In this document: one piece after another, positions 1 to 7,886 of the stretch
How positions within the stretch are numbered: position 1 is the first letter of the stretch
How the letters are laid out: each line of letters starts with the position of its first letter
Assembly (NCBI GenBank): GCA_900763965.1
Contig: CAAFMG010000173.1
Coordinates: forward strand, 1 to 17,047
From: an uncultured Oscillospiraceae bacterium
GTDB lineage: Bacteria; Bacillota; Clostridia; Oscillospirales; Oscillospiraceae
Length of the DNA stretch: 17,047 bases
Reading direction: 5' to 3'
The notes under the pieces: model-generated
Seen by the model: only the letters and a program-made list of their open reading frames with translations
The model's database searches: none
Told to the model about the DNA's origin: nothing
Made by a program: the position numbers and the translations under genes

Positions 1-69
1 CATTACCGGGCCAATTTGTTTCTGCTCAAAAATTTGCAACGTTGGCGGGCGGATAATATCCGCCCCTAC
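1..69 (+). repeat. Truncated copy of structured intergenic repeat (right end)
   Basis: This is the right-hand end of the repeat that is complete at 122-326 and 10062-10266. It shares the run of A's followed by TTTG, then GTTGGCGGGCGGATA and the terminal TATCCGCCCCTAC. The end forms a 9-bp hairpin, GGGCGGATA-A-TATCCGCCC. The copy is cut by the window start. Just outside it, 69-91 is an inverted match (22 of 23) to 9971-9993, the sequence immediately left of the third copy. Confidence 0.75.
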
Positions 70-91
70 GAACGCCTCGAAATTTCCGCTC

Positions 92-346
92 GGTGATTCG
101 ATGGCACAGACCGCGTAGGGGCGGATATCATCAGCCCGGTTGTTTTCCCATAGGGGAAATAACGTCGGCGCAAAGCGCCGACAATGCAGTATCGAACATT
201 TGCCGATGAGATTCGGTGGTATTATGTCGAAATATGGTATATTTTGCAATATTGTTACATCACCCGGCCGATTCGGTTCTGCCCAAAAATTTGCCACGTT
301 GGCGGGCGGATAATATCCGCCCCTACAGGGTCTGTGCCACCGAATT
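92..346 (+). repeat. Structured intergenic repeat, full copy with inverted-repeat borders
   Basis: The core, 122-326, aligns end to end without apparent gaps to 10062-10266 (constant offset 9940). It holds hairpin 1 at 139-163 (11-bp stem with two G-T pairs), hairpin 2 at 164-182 (GTCGGCGC-AAA-GCGCCGAC) and a right-end hairpin at 304-322. The borders form an imperfect inverted repeat of about 38 bp (92-129 against 309-346) that includes GTAGGGGCGGATAT and GGTCTGTGCCA. A looser direct repeat lies outside (79-100 and 342-363). The short open frame inside (184-375) has no ribosome site and is part of the repeat. It could be a MITE-like element or a transcribed structured RNA; no transposase is nearby. 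Confidence 0.8.
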
Positions 347-436
347 TCTGCCGGGGTGATTTCGTTGCGTTGTAGGGGTGGTGCGACAACGAATTACCGA
401 TGCAAATACTAATGAAGTTTTAAAGGATACGCGCTA

Positions 437-1681
437 CTAGTGGTGCTGGATGTGGTGGTGCCGCTTGCTCAGGCGGGCGTGGACGATCCGGGCGGCGGAG
501 CTGACCAGGATGATGCCCACTGCCATGACACCGGCGGTGATGAGAGTCAGATAGCCCTGGTGGAGGAATCCGGCCCAGTTCCGCAGTACGGCCTGCTGGG
601 CGGTGTAGTAGATGTTGGAGCCGGGGATCAGGGGAACCAGGGAGACGATGAGGTAGGAAATGGCGGGGTATTTCCGCAGCCGGGCCATGACCTCAGCGTA
701 GACGGAGGCCACAATGGTTCCAAAAAAGCAGCACATCCCGTAGCCAAAGCCAAAATCCCGGGCAATGCAGAATATCGCCCAGGTCAGGAAGCCGCCCAGA
801 GCGCAAAGCCAGCTGCCCTCGCCGTGGATGTTCCACACAAAGAGGAAGCCCACACAGGCCACAAAGCTGGCGATGCAGGTGGCAAGATCCGAGTGCGCCA
901 GGGGAGCAGGGGCTGCCGGGATGCCCCAGAGAACATTGGCCGCATTCCAGGCAGAGGCGGTGCCCAGAGCCACGCCGCAGGCGATCAGCAGGGCGGTGAC
1001 GGTGCGGTTGACACCGGAGTTGGTGTCACCGAAGATGATATCCCGCAAAGCATTGGTAAACAGCAGTCCCGGCACCAGCAGCATCAGGGTGCCAATGACG
1101 GAGGTATCAATGTTGGTGCTCATCCCCAGCCCGGCAAGACCGTATGCGAACAGCGCCATGAGGAAGCCGGTGGCGATTTTCTGGAAAAAGGCGTTGGGAT
1201 GCAGCTTGCCCAGCAGGTGATCCACAATCCCCAGAAACAGGCCGCAGAGCCCGGCGCAAAGACAGTCGGCGGCAGTTCCGCCGTAGAAGATGCAAAGACC
1301 GCTGGCAACCAGAATGTGCCCCAGCAGCACCATGGGGAAGGAATAGACCTTGTGGGTCTTTTCCGCTTCCTCCAGCCAGACAAGGGCCTGCTGGGGATCG
1401 GGCTTTTCGGCACAGATCCGGCGGCTGAGGTTGTTGTATTTTTCCACCGCATCCAGATCCGTTCCCATATTTTTGATGCGGCACAGCTGGGTGATGGGAA
1501 GACCGTCGGGGACGACGATGGTGATAAACAGGCTGTTGGGCACCGAATAGACCCGGGCATCTAGCCCATAGGCCGCCAGCACCCGAATGATGCTTTCCTC
1601 CACCCGATAGGTCTCAGCCCCGGCCATGGCCAGCCGGGTCCCCAACTGAGAGGCCAGCTCCATTAACGTGCGATATTGCAT
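437..1681 (-). CDS. thrE: ThrE-family threonine/serine exporter (fused YjjP-YjjB type)
   Basis: This is a 414-residue inner-membrane protein of the ThrE family, whose members export threonine and serine or related small metabolites. The N-terminal soluble part carries the family signature GAETYRVEES (21-30) and a conserved SVPNSLFITI stretch (46-55). Hydrophobic segments run from about residue 115 to 397, roughly ten in two groups. The first group has PGLLFTNALRD (204-214), typical of the DUF1212/YjjP half, and the second has VPLIPGSNIYYT (349-360), typical of the YjjB half. The two halves are separate genes in many bacteria and fused here. The ATG at 1681 has AAGGAG about seven bases upstream. 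The C-terminus is histidine-rich (KRHHHIQHH) and ends in tandem TAG codons. The gene stands alone, with no terminator hairpin seen downstream. The family is clear; the substrate is not shown. Confidence 0.88.
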   Translation of the reverse strand: MQYRTLMELASQLGTRLAMAGAETYRVEESIIRVLAAYGLDARVYSVPNSLFITIVVPDGLPITQLCRIKNMGTDLDAVEKYNNLSRRICAEKPDPQQALVWLEEAEKTHKVYSFPMVLLGHILVASGLCIFYGGTAADCLCAGLCGLFLGIVDHLLGKLHPNAFFQKIATGFLMALFAYGLAGLGMSTNIDTSVIGTLMLLVPGLLFTNALRDIIFGDTNSGVNRTVTALLIACGVALGTASAWNAANVLWGIPAAPAPLAHSDLATCIASFVACVGFLFVWNIHGEGSWLCALGGFLTWAIFCIARDFGFGYGMCCFFGTIVASVYAEVMARLRKYPAISYLIVSLVPLIPGSNIYYTAQQAVLRNWAGFLHQGYLTLITAGVMAVGIILVSSAARIVHARLSKRHHHIQHH

Positions 1682-2023
1682 ACGCAGCTCCTTCTATCCT
1701 ACTAATGCAGCACCGCACAATGACATCTTTGGATATCAGCGGATGTTTTGTACCAATAGAGCGAAACATCCTGCCATGTCGCTTGCCGAATGATCCGGTG
1801 CCGCCCTGATTATATCAGACTTTTTCCTTCGGCTCAAGTGTATTTCTACGGAAACTCTGAATAAATCGTCTGCGGCTGGGCAGCGGATCTTTTGCCCCCA
1901 GCCTGCGGTTTGAAAAACGGGAAATACATACAGTATTCCGACCTTTTCCAAACCTTGCCTGAGAACAAAATCTCTCGCTGCCAGCTCTTGCCGATTTAAT
2001 CAGAGCTTCCCTACAAAAAATCC
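1682..2023. other. Intergenic region between divergent thrE and trxA
   Basis: No gene is supported here. One hairpin is visible, GGATGTTT (1741-1748) paired with AAACATCC (1764-1771) around a 15-base loop, about 60 bases upstream of thrE; its role is unknown. A 71-residue minus-strand open frame (1736-1951) has no good ribosome site and no recognisable family. I found no convincing thrE promoter. Confidence 0.4.
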
Positions 2024-2069
2024 GATAAGTGACTTTATCACGGAAAAGAAATCAAAAACAGGTTATGAT
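2024..2069 (+). promoter_or_regulatory. Candidate trxA promoter with Crp/Fnr-like palindrome
   Basis: TATGAT at 2064-2069 could be the minus 10 element of trxA, but no good minus 35 element lies 17 bases upstream. Instead there is a palindrome, GTGA-N5-TCAC (2029-2041), overlapping GATAA-N6-TTATC (2024-2039). Its centre is about 41 bases before the predicted start site near 2076, the position used by class II Crp/Fnr activators. A Crp/Fnr-family gene is the next gene downstream. This is a by-eye match; the spacer is 5, not the 6 of the E. coli CRP site. Confidence 0.3.
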
Positions 2070-2102
2070 AAGGACACAAGAAAACAAAAAGGAGAGATCG
2101 CT

Positions 2103-2408
2103 ATGAAAGTCATTCATGTTACTGCCGAAAATTACACCCAGGAGGTTTTGAACGCCCAGCAGAAGGTGCTGCTGGATTTCTGGGCACCCTGGTGCGGCCC
2201 CTGCCGGATGCTGGGCCCTGTGCTGGAAGAAGTGGCCGCCGAACGGCCGGATATCAAGGTCTGCAAGATCAATGTGGATGAGGAAATGGCTCTGGCCCGT
2301 CAGTTCCGGGTGATGAGCATTCCCACCCTGGTGGTGATGGAAAACGGCCATGAGGTCAACAAGGCCATCGGCGCGCGTCCCAAGGCACAGATCCTTGCCA
2401 TGCTGTAA
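2103..2408 (+). CDS. trxA: Thioredoxin
   Basis: This is a 101-residue cytoplasmic thioredoxin of normal family length, a disulfide reductase normally recharged by thioredoxin reductase. The active site is WCGPC (30-34), preceded by the conserved DFWAPW. The cis-proline is in SIPTLVV (Pro74), and the KINVDE and GHEVNKAIG segments match the fold. The ribosome site AAGGAGAG ends six bases before the ATG. The gene is single and convergent with the Crp/Fnr gene; the two share a terminator. No reductase gene is in the window, so its electron source is elsewhere. Confidence 0.96.
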   Translation: MKVIHVTAENYTQEVLNAQQKVLLDFWAPWCGPCRMLGPVLEEVAAERPDIKVCKINVDEEMALARQFRVMSIPTLVVMENGHEVNKAIGARPKAQILAML

Positions 2409-2411
2409 ACA

Positions 2412-2450
2412 CAAAAAAGGGCTGCCTACCATTCCTGGAGGCAGCCCTTT
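2412..2450. terminator. Bidirectional terminator between trxA and crp-like gene
   Basis: A 12-bp perfect stem, AAAGGGCTGCCT (2416-2427) and AGGCAGCCCTTT (2439-2450), encloses an 11-base loop. On the minus strand the stem is followed by a run of six T's, which suits the Crp/Fnr gene. On the plus strand the T run is shorter (TTT). It lies four to ten bases after trxA and directly after the convergent stop. Confidence 0.85.
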
Positions 2451-2452
2451 GA

Positions 2453-3118
2453 CTATCCATTGGCAAGACGTTTCAGCCGGGGAAGATCCAGAAGCTCCAC
2501 GGTGCCCCGGGTCAGGCGGAGCATACCTTCCTCCTGGAAATACCGCAGCATCCGGGTCACCACCTCCCGGGCAGTGCCCATGTGGTTGGCGATTTTTTCA
2601 TGGGTGATTTTCAGAGCATGGGTGTTTTCCACGGCGCTCTCCTCCACCAGGAACTTTGCCAGCCGTTTGTCAAAGCTTTTCCACATGATCTGCTCCATGA
2701 GCCACATGAGCTGGGAAAAGTGATGGGTGATCAAATCCCGGGAATAGTTGGCGATGGGCAAAGATTCCTGGCTGAGATTCTGGAACAGACAGGCGGGAAC
2801 CACCCAAAGCTCCGTGTCCTTCTCCGCTTCAATGAAAATATCAAACATCATATTGGGCAGAACACAGGCGGCGGTAAACAGGCACACATCCCGGTCAAAG
2901 AACCGGCAGATGGTCACCTCCCGGCCCTCCTCCGAGAGCAGATACGTCCGCAGCTGCCCCCGGCACACCAAAATCAGCCCCAGGCAGTCCTCCTGCCCGC
3001 CGTGAAGGATCGTCCCTTTTTTCACCTGCTGAAAGGCGGTGGTTTGCAGCAAATGTTCCTGCTGAGATGGGGTCAGCTGATCCCAAACGGCAAAATAAGA
3101 AGCAAAATCCGAATCCAT
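2453..3118 (-). CDS. Crp/Fnr-family transcriptional regulator
   Basis: This 221-residue protein has a cyclic-nucleotide-binding-type sensor barrel (about 30-115, including KGTILHGGQEDCLGLILVCRG) and a dimer helix around 125-160. A C-terminal winged helix-turn-helix follows (ITHEKIANHMGTAREVVTRML, 171-191). Six cysteines lie in or near the sensor (45, 52, 71, 79, 85, 110), but not in the N-terminal four-cysteine pattern of oxygen-sensing Fnr, so the ligand cannot be named. The start is ATG 3118 with AGGAGGG just upstream; a longer open frame reaching 3226 would run through the promoter. Placement next to thioredoxin suggests a redox or energy role, which is inference. The HTH contains the R-E-V-T-R pattern expected of a DNA-contacting helix. 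Confidence 0.9.
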   Translation of the reverse strand: MDSDFASYFAVWDQLTPSQQEHLLQTTAFQQVKKGTILHGGQEDCLGLILVCRGQLRTYLLSEEGREVTICRFFDRDVCLFTAACVLPNMMFDIFIEAEKDTELWVVPACLFQNLSQESLPIANYSRDLITHHFSQLMWLMEQIMWKSFDKRLAKFLVEESAVENTHALKITHEKIANHMGTAREVVTRMLRYFQEEGMLRLTRGTVELLDLPRLKRLANG

Positions 3119-3140
3119 ACAAATCCCTCCTGTTAGCCCT

Positions 3141-3169
3141 ACTATAATCCATGGCAGGGGAGATGTCAA
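3141..3169 (-). promoter_or_regulatory. Promoter of the Crp/Fnr gene
   Basis: Read on the minus strand, TTGACA (3164-3169) is followed after exactly 17 bases by TATAGT (3141-3146). This is a near-consensus housekeeping promoter. The predicted start lies about 16 bases before the ATG at 3118, leaving just room for the AGGAGGG ribosome site. This supports the shorter start of the gene. Confidence 0.8.
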
Positions 3170-3171
3170 TG

Positions 3172-3208
3172 AAAAGCCCCTGATGCAAATGCACCAGGGG
3201 CGGCTTTT
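3172..3208 (-). terminator. Terminator at the end of phoR
   Basis: An inverted repeat, GCCCCTG (3176-3182) with CAGGGGC (3195-3201), has flanking A and T runs extending the stem. On the minus strand it ends in GGGGCTTTTC, so it can stop transcripts leaving phoR. It overlaps the phoR stop codon and lies just upstream of the Crp/Fnr promoter. Confidence 0.65.
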
Positions 3209-4853
3209 AGAATGTACAGGTGACAATGGTACCCTTGCCGGGGGTGCTTTCCAGGGTCAGCTTGGCGTTGTGGTACTGGGCGGCGTGTTTGACGATGGAC
3301 AGGCCCAGTCCGGTGCCGCCGGAGGCCCGGGAGTGGCTTTTGTCCACCCGGTAGAACCGCTCAAACACCCGGCTTTGTTGATCGGCGGGAATGCCGATGC
3401 CGGTGTCTGCCACCCGAAGGACGGTGTGACCGTCCTGTTGGGTCACGGAGATATCCACCCTTCCGCCGGGGATGTTGTACTTGACGGCGTTGCTGCACAG
3501 GTTCTGAAGGATCTCCCACACCAGACCCCGGACACCGGGGAAGGTGCCATGCTGACCAGTGACACAAATGGTCACATTCCGCTCCTGGGCGGCAAGCTGT
3601 AACGACTGGGCCACCTCCTGGGCAATGTCCAGAAGATCCACATTTTCCCGGGGCATTTCCACCCCTTCGTCCAGGTGGCTCAGACGGATCACATCCTCCA
3701 CCAAAAGCACCAGCCGGGAGGCTTCCTTGTGGATGTTTTCAATAAAGTGTCGGGTGTCCTCCGGCTTGACCAGGCCGTTTTCCAGCAGCTCGGCACAGCC
3801 GATGATGGATTGCAGGGGGGTTTTCAGCTCGTGAGACACATTGGCGGTGAACTCCCGCCGCCCCTGCTCGGCATTTTCTGCCTCGGTGATATCCACCGCC
3901 AGGAGCACAAGCCCGATGATATTCCCATCCGAATGGATGCGGCTGAGGTGGAACCGGTAGACCCGGCCCTTTCGCTTGCCCTTAAAGGAATGCTGTCCAT
4001 CCCGGAAAGCACCTTCCACGGCCTCGGACATCTCCGGGCTGCGGTCAACAGCCAGGAATGTGGTGCCCACACAGGCATTGTCCGCATCAAAGAGGGCCTG
4101 GGCGGCGGGGTTGATGCTCAGCACCGTGCCGTTGTGATCCAGCAGCACCAGACCCTCGTGCATATTGGCGGAGATCTGCTCCAGCTGATCGGTTTTCCGC
4201 CGGATGGATTCCATCTGCTGGGTGATATGGGCGTGCTGCTGATGGATCCGGCCCAGCAGGGGGGCCAGCTCCTCATAGGTGTCATTTTCCAGAGGATGCT
4301 CCAGATCCAGCTGGTTGATGGGCTGGACGATCCTGCCGGCCAGCCGCTTTGCCAGCAGGGCAGACAGGAGAATGGCCAGGGCTGCCACCACGCACACCGG
4401 GTGCAGCATCCCCACCAGCAGTACCACCAGGGTCTGCCGGGTGGCGGAGATCCGCAGAACGCTGCCGTCAGACAGCCGCTTTGCCTCGTACATCCGCTTT
4501 TCCAGCAGGGTGTCGGATCGCCGCAGGGCGCTGCCGGTGCCGTATTTCAGAGCCTGCCGGATCTCCTCTCGCTGCAAGTGATTTTCCATCTGCTCCTCCT
4601 GGGCGCTGCTGTCGTAGATCACCGTGCCGTCAGGTTGGATCCAGGTCAGACGGAAGCGGTCGGAACGGATATCCTTCAGAAATGCCAGCCCGGCATCCTC
4701 GGTGCCCACGGCGGCAATGTTCAGTTCATCCTTCAGCTGCATGGTCTGCAAATCGCTGGAATAGCCGTACAGCACCCCCAGAATGAGCAGCAGGGAGCTG
4801 CACAGGATCACCGCCGCAACGGTGACAATGGACTTAAAAATTCTGCTTGTCAT
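3207..4853 (-). CDS. phoR: Phosphate-regulon sensor histidine kinase PhoR
   Basis: This 548-residue membrane kinase pairs with the adjacent PhoB-type regulator. A first membrane segment (about 6-30) is followed by an extracytoplasmic region to about 140 and a second segment (about 141-168) leading into a HAMP-like linker. A PAS domain (about 225-325, starting QLEQISANMHEGLVLLD) follows. The H box has the phosphorylated histidine in FTANVSHELKTPLQ (His341). The ATPase domain shows the N box NLCSNAVKYN (451-460), DTGIGIP (483-489), FERFYRVD (498-505) and GTGLGLS (513-519). The start is ATG 4853, with GGAGGG five bases upstream; it overlaps the end of phoB by 20 bases, so the two are translationally linked. 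In this family PhoR activity is restrained by the Pst transporter through PhoU, and both are encoded upstream here. Confidence 0.93.
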   Translation of the reverse strand: MTSRIFKSIVTVAAVILCSSLLLILGVLYGYSSDLQTMQLKDELNIAAVGTEDAGLAFLKDIRSDRFRLTWIQPDGTVIYDSSAQEEQMENHLQREEIRQALKYGTGSALRRSDTLLEKRMYEAKRLSDGSVLRISATRQTLVVLLVGMLHPVCVVAALAILLSALLAKRLAGRIVQPINQLDLEHPLENDTYEELAPLLGRIHQQHAHITQQMESIRRKTDQLEQISANMHEGLVLLDHNGTVLSINPAAQALFDADNACVGTTFLAVDRSPEMSEAVEGAFRDGQHSFKGKRKGRVYRFHLSRIHSDGNIIGLVLLAVDITEAENAEQGRREFTANVSHELKTPLQSIIGCAELLENGLVKPEDTRHFIENIHKEASRLVLLVEDVIRLSHLDEGVEMPRENVDLLDIAQEVAQSLQLAAQERNVTICVTGQHGTFPGVRGLVWEILQNLCSNAVKYNIPGGRVDISVTQQDGHTVLRVADTGIGIPADQQSRVFERFYRVDKSHSRASGGTGLGLSIVKHAAQYHNAKLTLESTPGKGTIVTCTF

Positions 4854-5520
4854 GTTTTCCCTCCAGACGGTAGCCCACACCCCGGATGGTTTCGATGTAC
4901 TGACCGTAGTCTCCCAGCTTCTGCCGCAGGGTGCGGATGTGCATATCCACGGTGCGTGTTTCCGCATAATCGGTGTTCCAAACGGTTTGCAGCAGCTGAT
5001 CCCGGCTGAATGCCATGCCGGGATGGGACAGAAACAGCCGCAGCAGGGCAAATTCCTTGCAGGTCAGGGCGATGCGCTGATCCCCAATGGTGACGGTGTG
5101 GCGGCCCTCATCCAGAACCAGATCTTCCAGCTTCAGCAGGGAAGGGGCGGTTTTGGGCTGGGCACGGCGCAGAACCGCCTTTACCCGGGAGACCATTTCC
5201 ATCATGCCGAAGGGCTTGGTGATGTAGTCATCCGCCCCCAGATCCAGGCTGTGGACCTTGTCAAATTCCGTTCCCTTGGCGGTGGCCATGATGACGGGGA
5301 TGTTCCGGTACGGCTCCTGAGAACGCAGCCGCTGCAAAATGGTCACCCCATCCTCGCCGGGGAGCATCACATCCAGAAGCACCAGATCCGGGATCTGAGT
5401 GGTCAGTGCTTTCCAAAAGGCCTCGCCGCTTTCAAAGCCTCTGGCCTCCAGCCCTGTGGAATTCAGGGCGTATACTTCAATTTCCCGAATACTGGGATCG
5501 TCTTCCACACACCAGATCAT
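4834..5520 (-). CDS. phoB: PhoB/PhoP-type phosphate response regulator
   Basis: This is a 228-residue OmpR-class response regulator. The receiver has the acidic pair Asp7-Asp8, phospho-acceptor Asp50 in PDLVLLDVMLPGEDG, Thr80 and Lys102 (ITKPFG). The C-terminal winged helix (about 130-222) has LTCKEFALLRLFLSHPG, the recognition region RTVDMHIRTLRQKLG and RGVGYRL. I prefer ATG 5520, with GGGGGA seven bases upstream; a TTG at 5535 would add five residues. It should bind the Pho boxes upstream of pstS and pstC in this window. The stop overlaps the phoR start. It could be called PhoP in Bacillus nomenclature. Confidence 0.93.
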   Translation of the reverse strand: MIWCVEDDPSIREIEVYALNSTGLEARGFESGEAFWKALTTQIPDLVLLDVMLPGEDGVTILQRLRSQEPYRNIPVIMATAKGTEFDKVHSLDLGADDYITKPFGMMEMVSRVKAVLRRAQPKTAPSLLKLEDLVLDEGRHTVTIGDQRIALTCKEFALLRLFLSHPGMAFSRDQLLQTVWNTDYAETRTVDMHIRTLRQKLGDYGQYIETIRGVGYRLEGKHDKQNF

Positions 5521-5551
5521 AGCCGGTTCCCCCAATCAAAAATCTATCCCC

Positions 5552-5580
5552 ATATTAGCCGTTTTTTCACCGAAATGCAA
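5552..5580 (-). promoter_or_regulatory. Possible separate phoBR promoter
   Basis: In the gap between phoU and phoB, on the minus strand, TTGCAT (5575-5580) is followed after 17 bases by TAATAT (5552-5557). Each hexamer is a partial match. It could give basal phoBR expression independent of the pst promoters. No terminator hairpin was seen after phoU, so read-through is also likely. Confidence 0.35.
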
Positions 5581-5583
5581 TCC

Positions 5584-6231
5584 TTATTCACGGATATCAT
5601 GGGAGCCGGTGAGAGAAAATTCTACCCATTCGGCAATGTTGGTGCAGTGGTCGCCGATGCGCTCAAAATACTTGGCGATCATCAGAAGATCCAGGGCGTA
5701 TTCTCCCTCGGCGGGGTTCTGGGCGATGAGCTGAATGATGCCGGTTTTCACGGCGTTGAAGTAATCGTCCACAATGTCATCGTCGCCAATGACCTTTCCT
5801 GCCAGCTGCAAGTCCTGCTTGACATAGGCATCCACTGCCTCGGTGACCATGTTCTTGGCGGCCTGGGCCATTTTGGTCAGCATCTGCCCGTCCTCACCGG
5901 CGGCTCTGGTCATTTTGGGAATCAGATCCACAATGTCCTCTGCCTGGTCGCCGATCCGCTCCATGTCGGTGATCATCTTCATGGCGGCGCTGATCTGCCG
6001 CAGATCCCGGGCCACAGGCTGCTGGCGCAGCAGCAGCTTCAGGCAGATAGTTTCAATGGTGCGCTCACTTTCGTCAATGGCGGCGCCGACCTGCTGAGTC
6101 TTTTCCTCCAGACTCCGGCTGTGATTGGTCAGAGCCTGGGCGGCCAGGCCGATGATCTCCTCACAGGCGGCACCCATACGGATCAGCTCCTCGTTGAGTT
6201 GGCTCAGCTGCTGATGATAATAATTACGCAT
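5584..6231 (-). CDS. phoU: Phosphate signalling protein PhoU
   Basis: This 215-residue cytoplasmic helical protein links the Pst transporter to PhoR and represses the regulon when phosphate is plentiful. It has the two repeated metal-binding helical motifs of the family, MERIGDQAEDIVDL (90-103) and FERIGDHCTNIAEW (189-202), one per three-helix bundle. It starts at ATG 6231 with AAGGAGGAAGG just upstream, twelve bases after the pstB stop. Length and position after pstB are typical. Confidence 0.95.
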   Translation of the reverse strand: MRNYYHQQLSQLNEELIRMGAACEEIIGLAAQALTNHSRSLEEKTQQVGAAIDESERTIETICLKLLLRQQPVARDLRQISAAMKMITDMERIGDQAEDIVDLIPKMTRAAGEDGQMLTKMAQAAKNMVTEAVDAYVKQDLQLAGKVIGDDDIVDDYFNAVKTGIIQLIAQNPAEGEYALDLLMIAKYFERIGDHCTNIAEWVEFSLTGSHDIRE

Positions 6232-6243
6232 GATCCTTCCTCC

Positions 6244-6996
6244 TTAACCGAATCTGCCGGTGATGTAATCTTCCGTGCGCTTGTCCTTGGGGGTGGAGAA
6301 CAGAAGCTCTGTGGGGCTGTACTCCACCAGATCTCCCAGCAGGAAGAAAGCGGTCTGATCGGAGATTCGCAGTGCCTGCTGCATATTGTGGGTGACCATG
6401 ACGATGGTGTATTTCTCTTTCAGCTCCATGGCCAGATCCTCGATCCGGGAAGTGGAGATGGGATCCAGAGCGGAGGTAGGCTCGTCCATCAGCAGCACCT
6501 CCGGCTCCACCGCCAATGCCCGGGCGATACAAAGCCGCTGCTGCTGACCGCCGGACATTCCCAAAGCGTTCTTTTTCAGCCGATCCTTTACCTCGTCCCA
6601 GATGGCAGCCCCCCGCAGGGCCTTTTCTACGATCTCATCCAGCTGGGCCTTGCTGCGGATGCCGTGGGTGCGAGGGCCGTAGGCAATGTTGTCGTAAATG
6701 CTCATGGGGAAGGGGTTTGGCTTCTGAAAGACCATGCCCACCTCCTTGCGCAAGCTGTTGACATCGGTATCAAAAATGTTCTGCCCATGATAGGTCACCT
6801 CTCCGGTGATCCGGACACCGGGGATCAGGTCGTTCATCCGATTCAGGGTCTTGAGAAAGGTGGACTTTCCGCAGCCGGAGGGGCCAATGAGGGCGGTGAT
6901 GGATTTTTCGGGGATCTCCATGGAGATATTTTTCAGCGCCTGGGTCTGCCCATACCACAGGTTCAGATCCCGGACGGAAAGAATGGATTCTTTCAT
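6244..6996 (-). CDS. pstB: Phosphate ABC transporter ATP-binding protein PstB
   Basis: This 250-residue ATPase powers high-affinity phosphate import on the inner face of the membrane with PstA and PstC. It has Walker A GPSGCGKST (38-46), Q-loop FQKPNPFPMSIYDN (Gln91), signature LGMSGGQQQR (145-154), Walker B LLMDEPTSALDP (168-179) and switch His203. The NRMNDLIPG segment after Walker A and the KPNPFP motif are characteristic of PstB rather than other ABC ATPases. The ribosome site AAGGAG precedes ATG 6996. There are 53 bases between pstA and pstB. Confidence 0.97.
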   Translation of the reverse strand: MKESILSVRDLNLWYGQTQALKNISMEIPEKSITALIGPSGCGKSTFLKTLNRMNDLIPGVRITGEVTYHGQNIFDTDVNSLRKEVGMVFQKPNPFPMSIYDNIAYGPRTHGIRSKAQLDEIVEKALRGAAIWDEVKDRLKKNALGMSGGQQQRLCIARALAVEPEVLLMDEPTSALDPISTSRIEDLAMELKEKYTIVMVTHNMQQALRISDQTAFFLLGDLVEYSPTELLFSTPKDKRTEDYITGRFG

Positions 6997-7049
6997 ACGT
7001 TACTCCTTATCATGTTGATTCGATGGGAAAGGGGTTCCCAAACCAAAAA

Positions 7050-7886
7050 TCATATTGCGTTCTTTTTGCGGTAGTACCGGGTCACGGCCCCGGCGGCCAG
7101 GTTGATGCCGAAGGACAGCACCAGCAAAATGGCGGCGATGCCGAAGGCTACCTGAAATTCCCCCTGCTCCTTGGCGTAGACGTACAGCGCCACCGTCAGG
7201 GTCGCACCGGCGCTGTGCAGGCCGTCCCAAAAGCCGTTGAGGGCGTGGGCAAATCCGGCGGTGAACAGCAGGGCGGCGGATTCTCCCAGAATTCTGCCAA
7301 CGGAGAGGATGCAGCCGGTGATGACACCGTCCACGCAGCCGGGGAGCACCACCGTGCGCACCACCCGCCACTTCCCCGCACCCAGACCGAAAGCACCCTC
7401 CCGGTAGGACTGGGGAACGGTTTTCAGGCTCTCCTGGGTGTTTCGCAGGATGGTGGGCAGGTTCATAATCACCAGGGTCAGGGCACCGGCCATCAGACTG
7501 GTTCCGAAGGTTCCGGCGAACATCAGCATACCCACCAGGCCGTAGATGATGGAGGGAATGCCGCTGAGGGCTTCCGCCGCATATTCAATGATGCTCACCA
7601 GCTTCTGGTTTCCGGCATACTCCGTCAGATAGACCGCCGCACCCACACCCAGAGGGATGACAATGATGAGGGTGGCAATGACGATGTACAGGGTGTTCAG
7701 GATATCCGGCAGGATGCCAATGTTGCCGCTTAAATAGCTGGGCTTGGTGGTGAGGAAATTCCAGCTCAGGGCGGGGATGCCCTTGGCCAGCACATAGCCT
7801 GCCAGAAAGAGGGTCAGCCCTGCGGTGATGGCCGTTGCCAGATACATTCCCAGCCGGGTCAGCCGGATGTAAAGCTTTCTGCTCAT
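7050..7886 (-). CDS. pstA: Phosphate ABC transporter permease PstA
   Basis: This 278-residue integral membrane subunit forms the phosphate channel with PstC. About six hydrophobic segments are visible, starting at residues 14-35. The cytoplasmic coupling loop that meets PstB reads SYREGAFGLGAGKWRVVRTV, followed by LPGCVDGVITG. The GIPSIIYGLVGM segment is shared with PstC, as expected. The ATG overlaps the pstC stop by four bases (ATGA), so the two permeases are translationally coupled. Confidence 0.95.
   Translation of the reverse strand: MSRKLYIRLTRLGMYLATAITAGLTLFLAGYVLAKGIPALSWNFLTTKPSYLSGNIGILPDILNTLYIVIATLIIVIPLGVGAAVYLTEYAGNQKLVSIIEYAAEALSGIPSIIYGLVGMLMFAGTFGTSLMAGALTLVIMNLPTILRNTQESLKTVPQSYREGAFGLGAGKWRVVRTVVLPGCVDGVITGCILSVGRILGESAALLFTAGFAHALNGFWDGLHSAGATLTVALYVYAKEQGEFQVAFGIAAILLVLSFGINLAAGAVTRYYRKKNAI

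Noticed and set aside
1..346. Possible CRISPR array
   Set aside because: The repeated units are about 205 bases, palindromic and not regularly spaced, with no cas genes.
184..375. 63-residue open frame in the first repeat region
   Set aside because: It lies wholly in the repeat and has no ribosome site; the related frame in the second copy has many changes and a different extent.
440..1564. 374-residue plus-strand open frame opposite thrE
   Set aside because: It is a shadow of the ThrE gene on the other strand, low in family-like features and rich in Gly, Asp and Gln.
4783..7074. 763-residue plus-strand open frame covering phoR, phoB, phoU and pstB
   Set aside because: It is antisense to four genes with complete conserved motifs and matches no family; codon bias in GC-rich genes leaves the opposite strand open.
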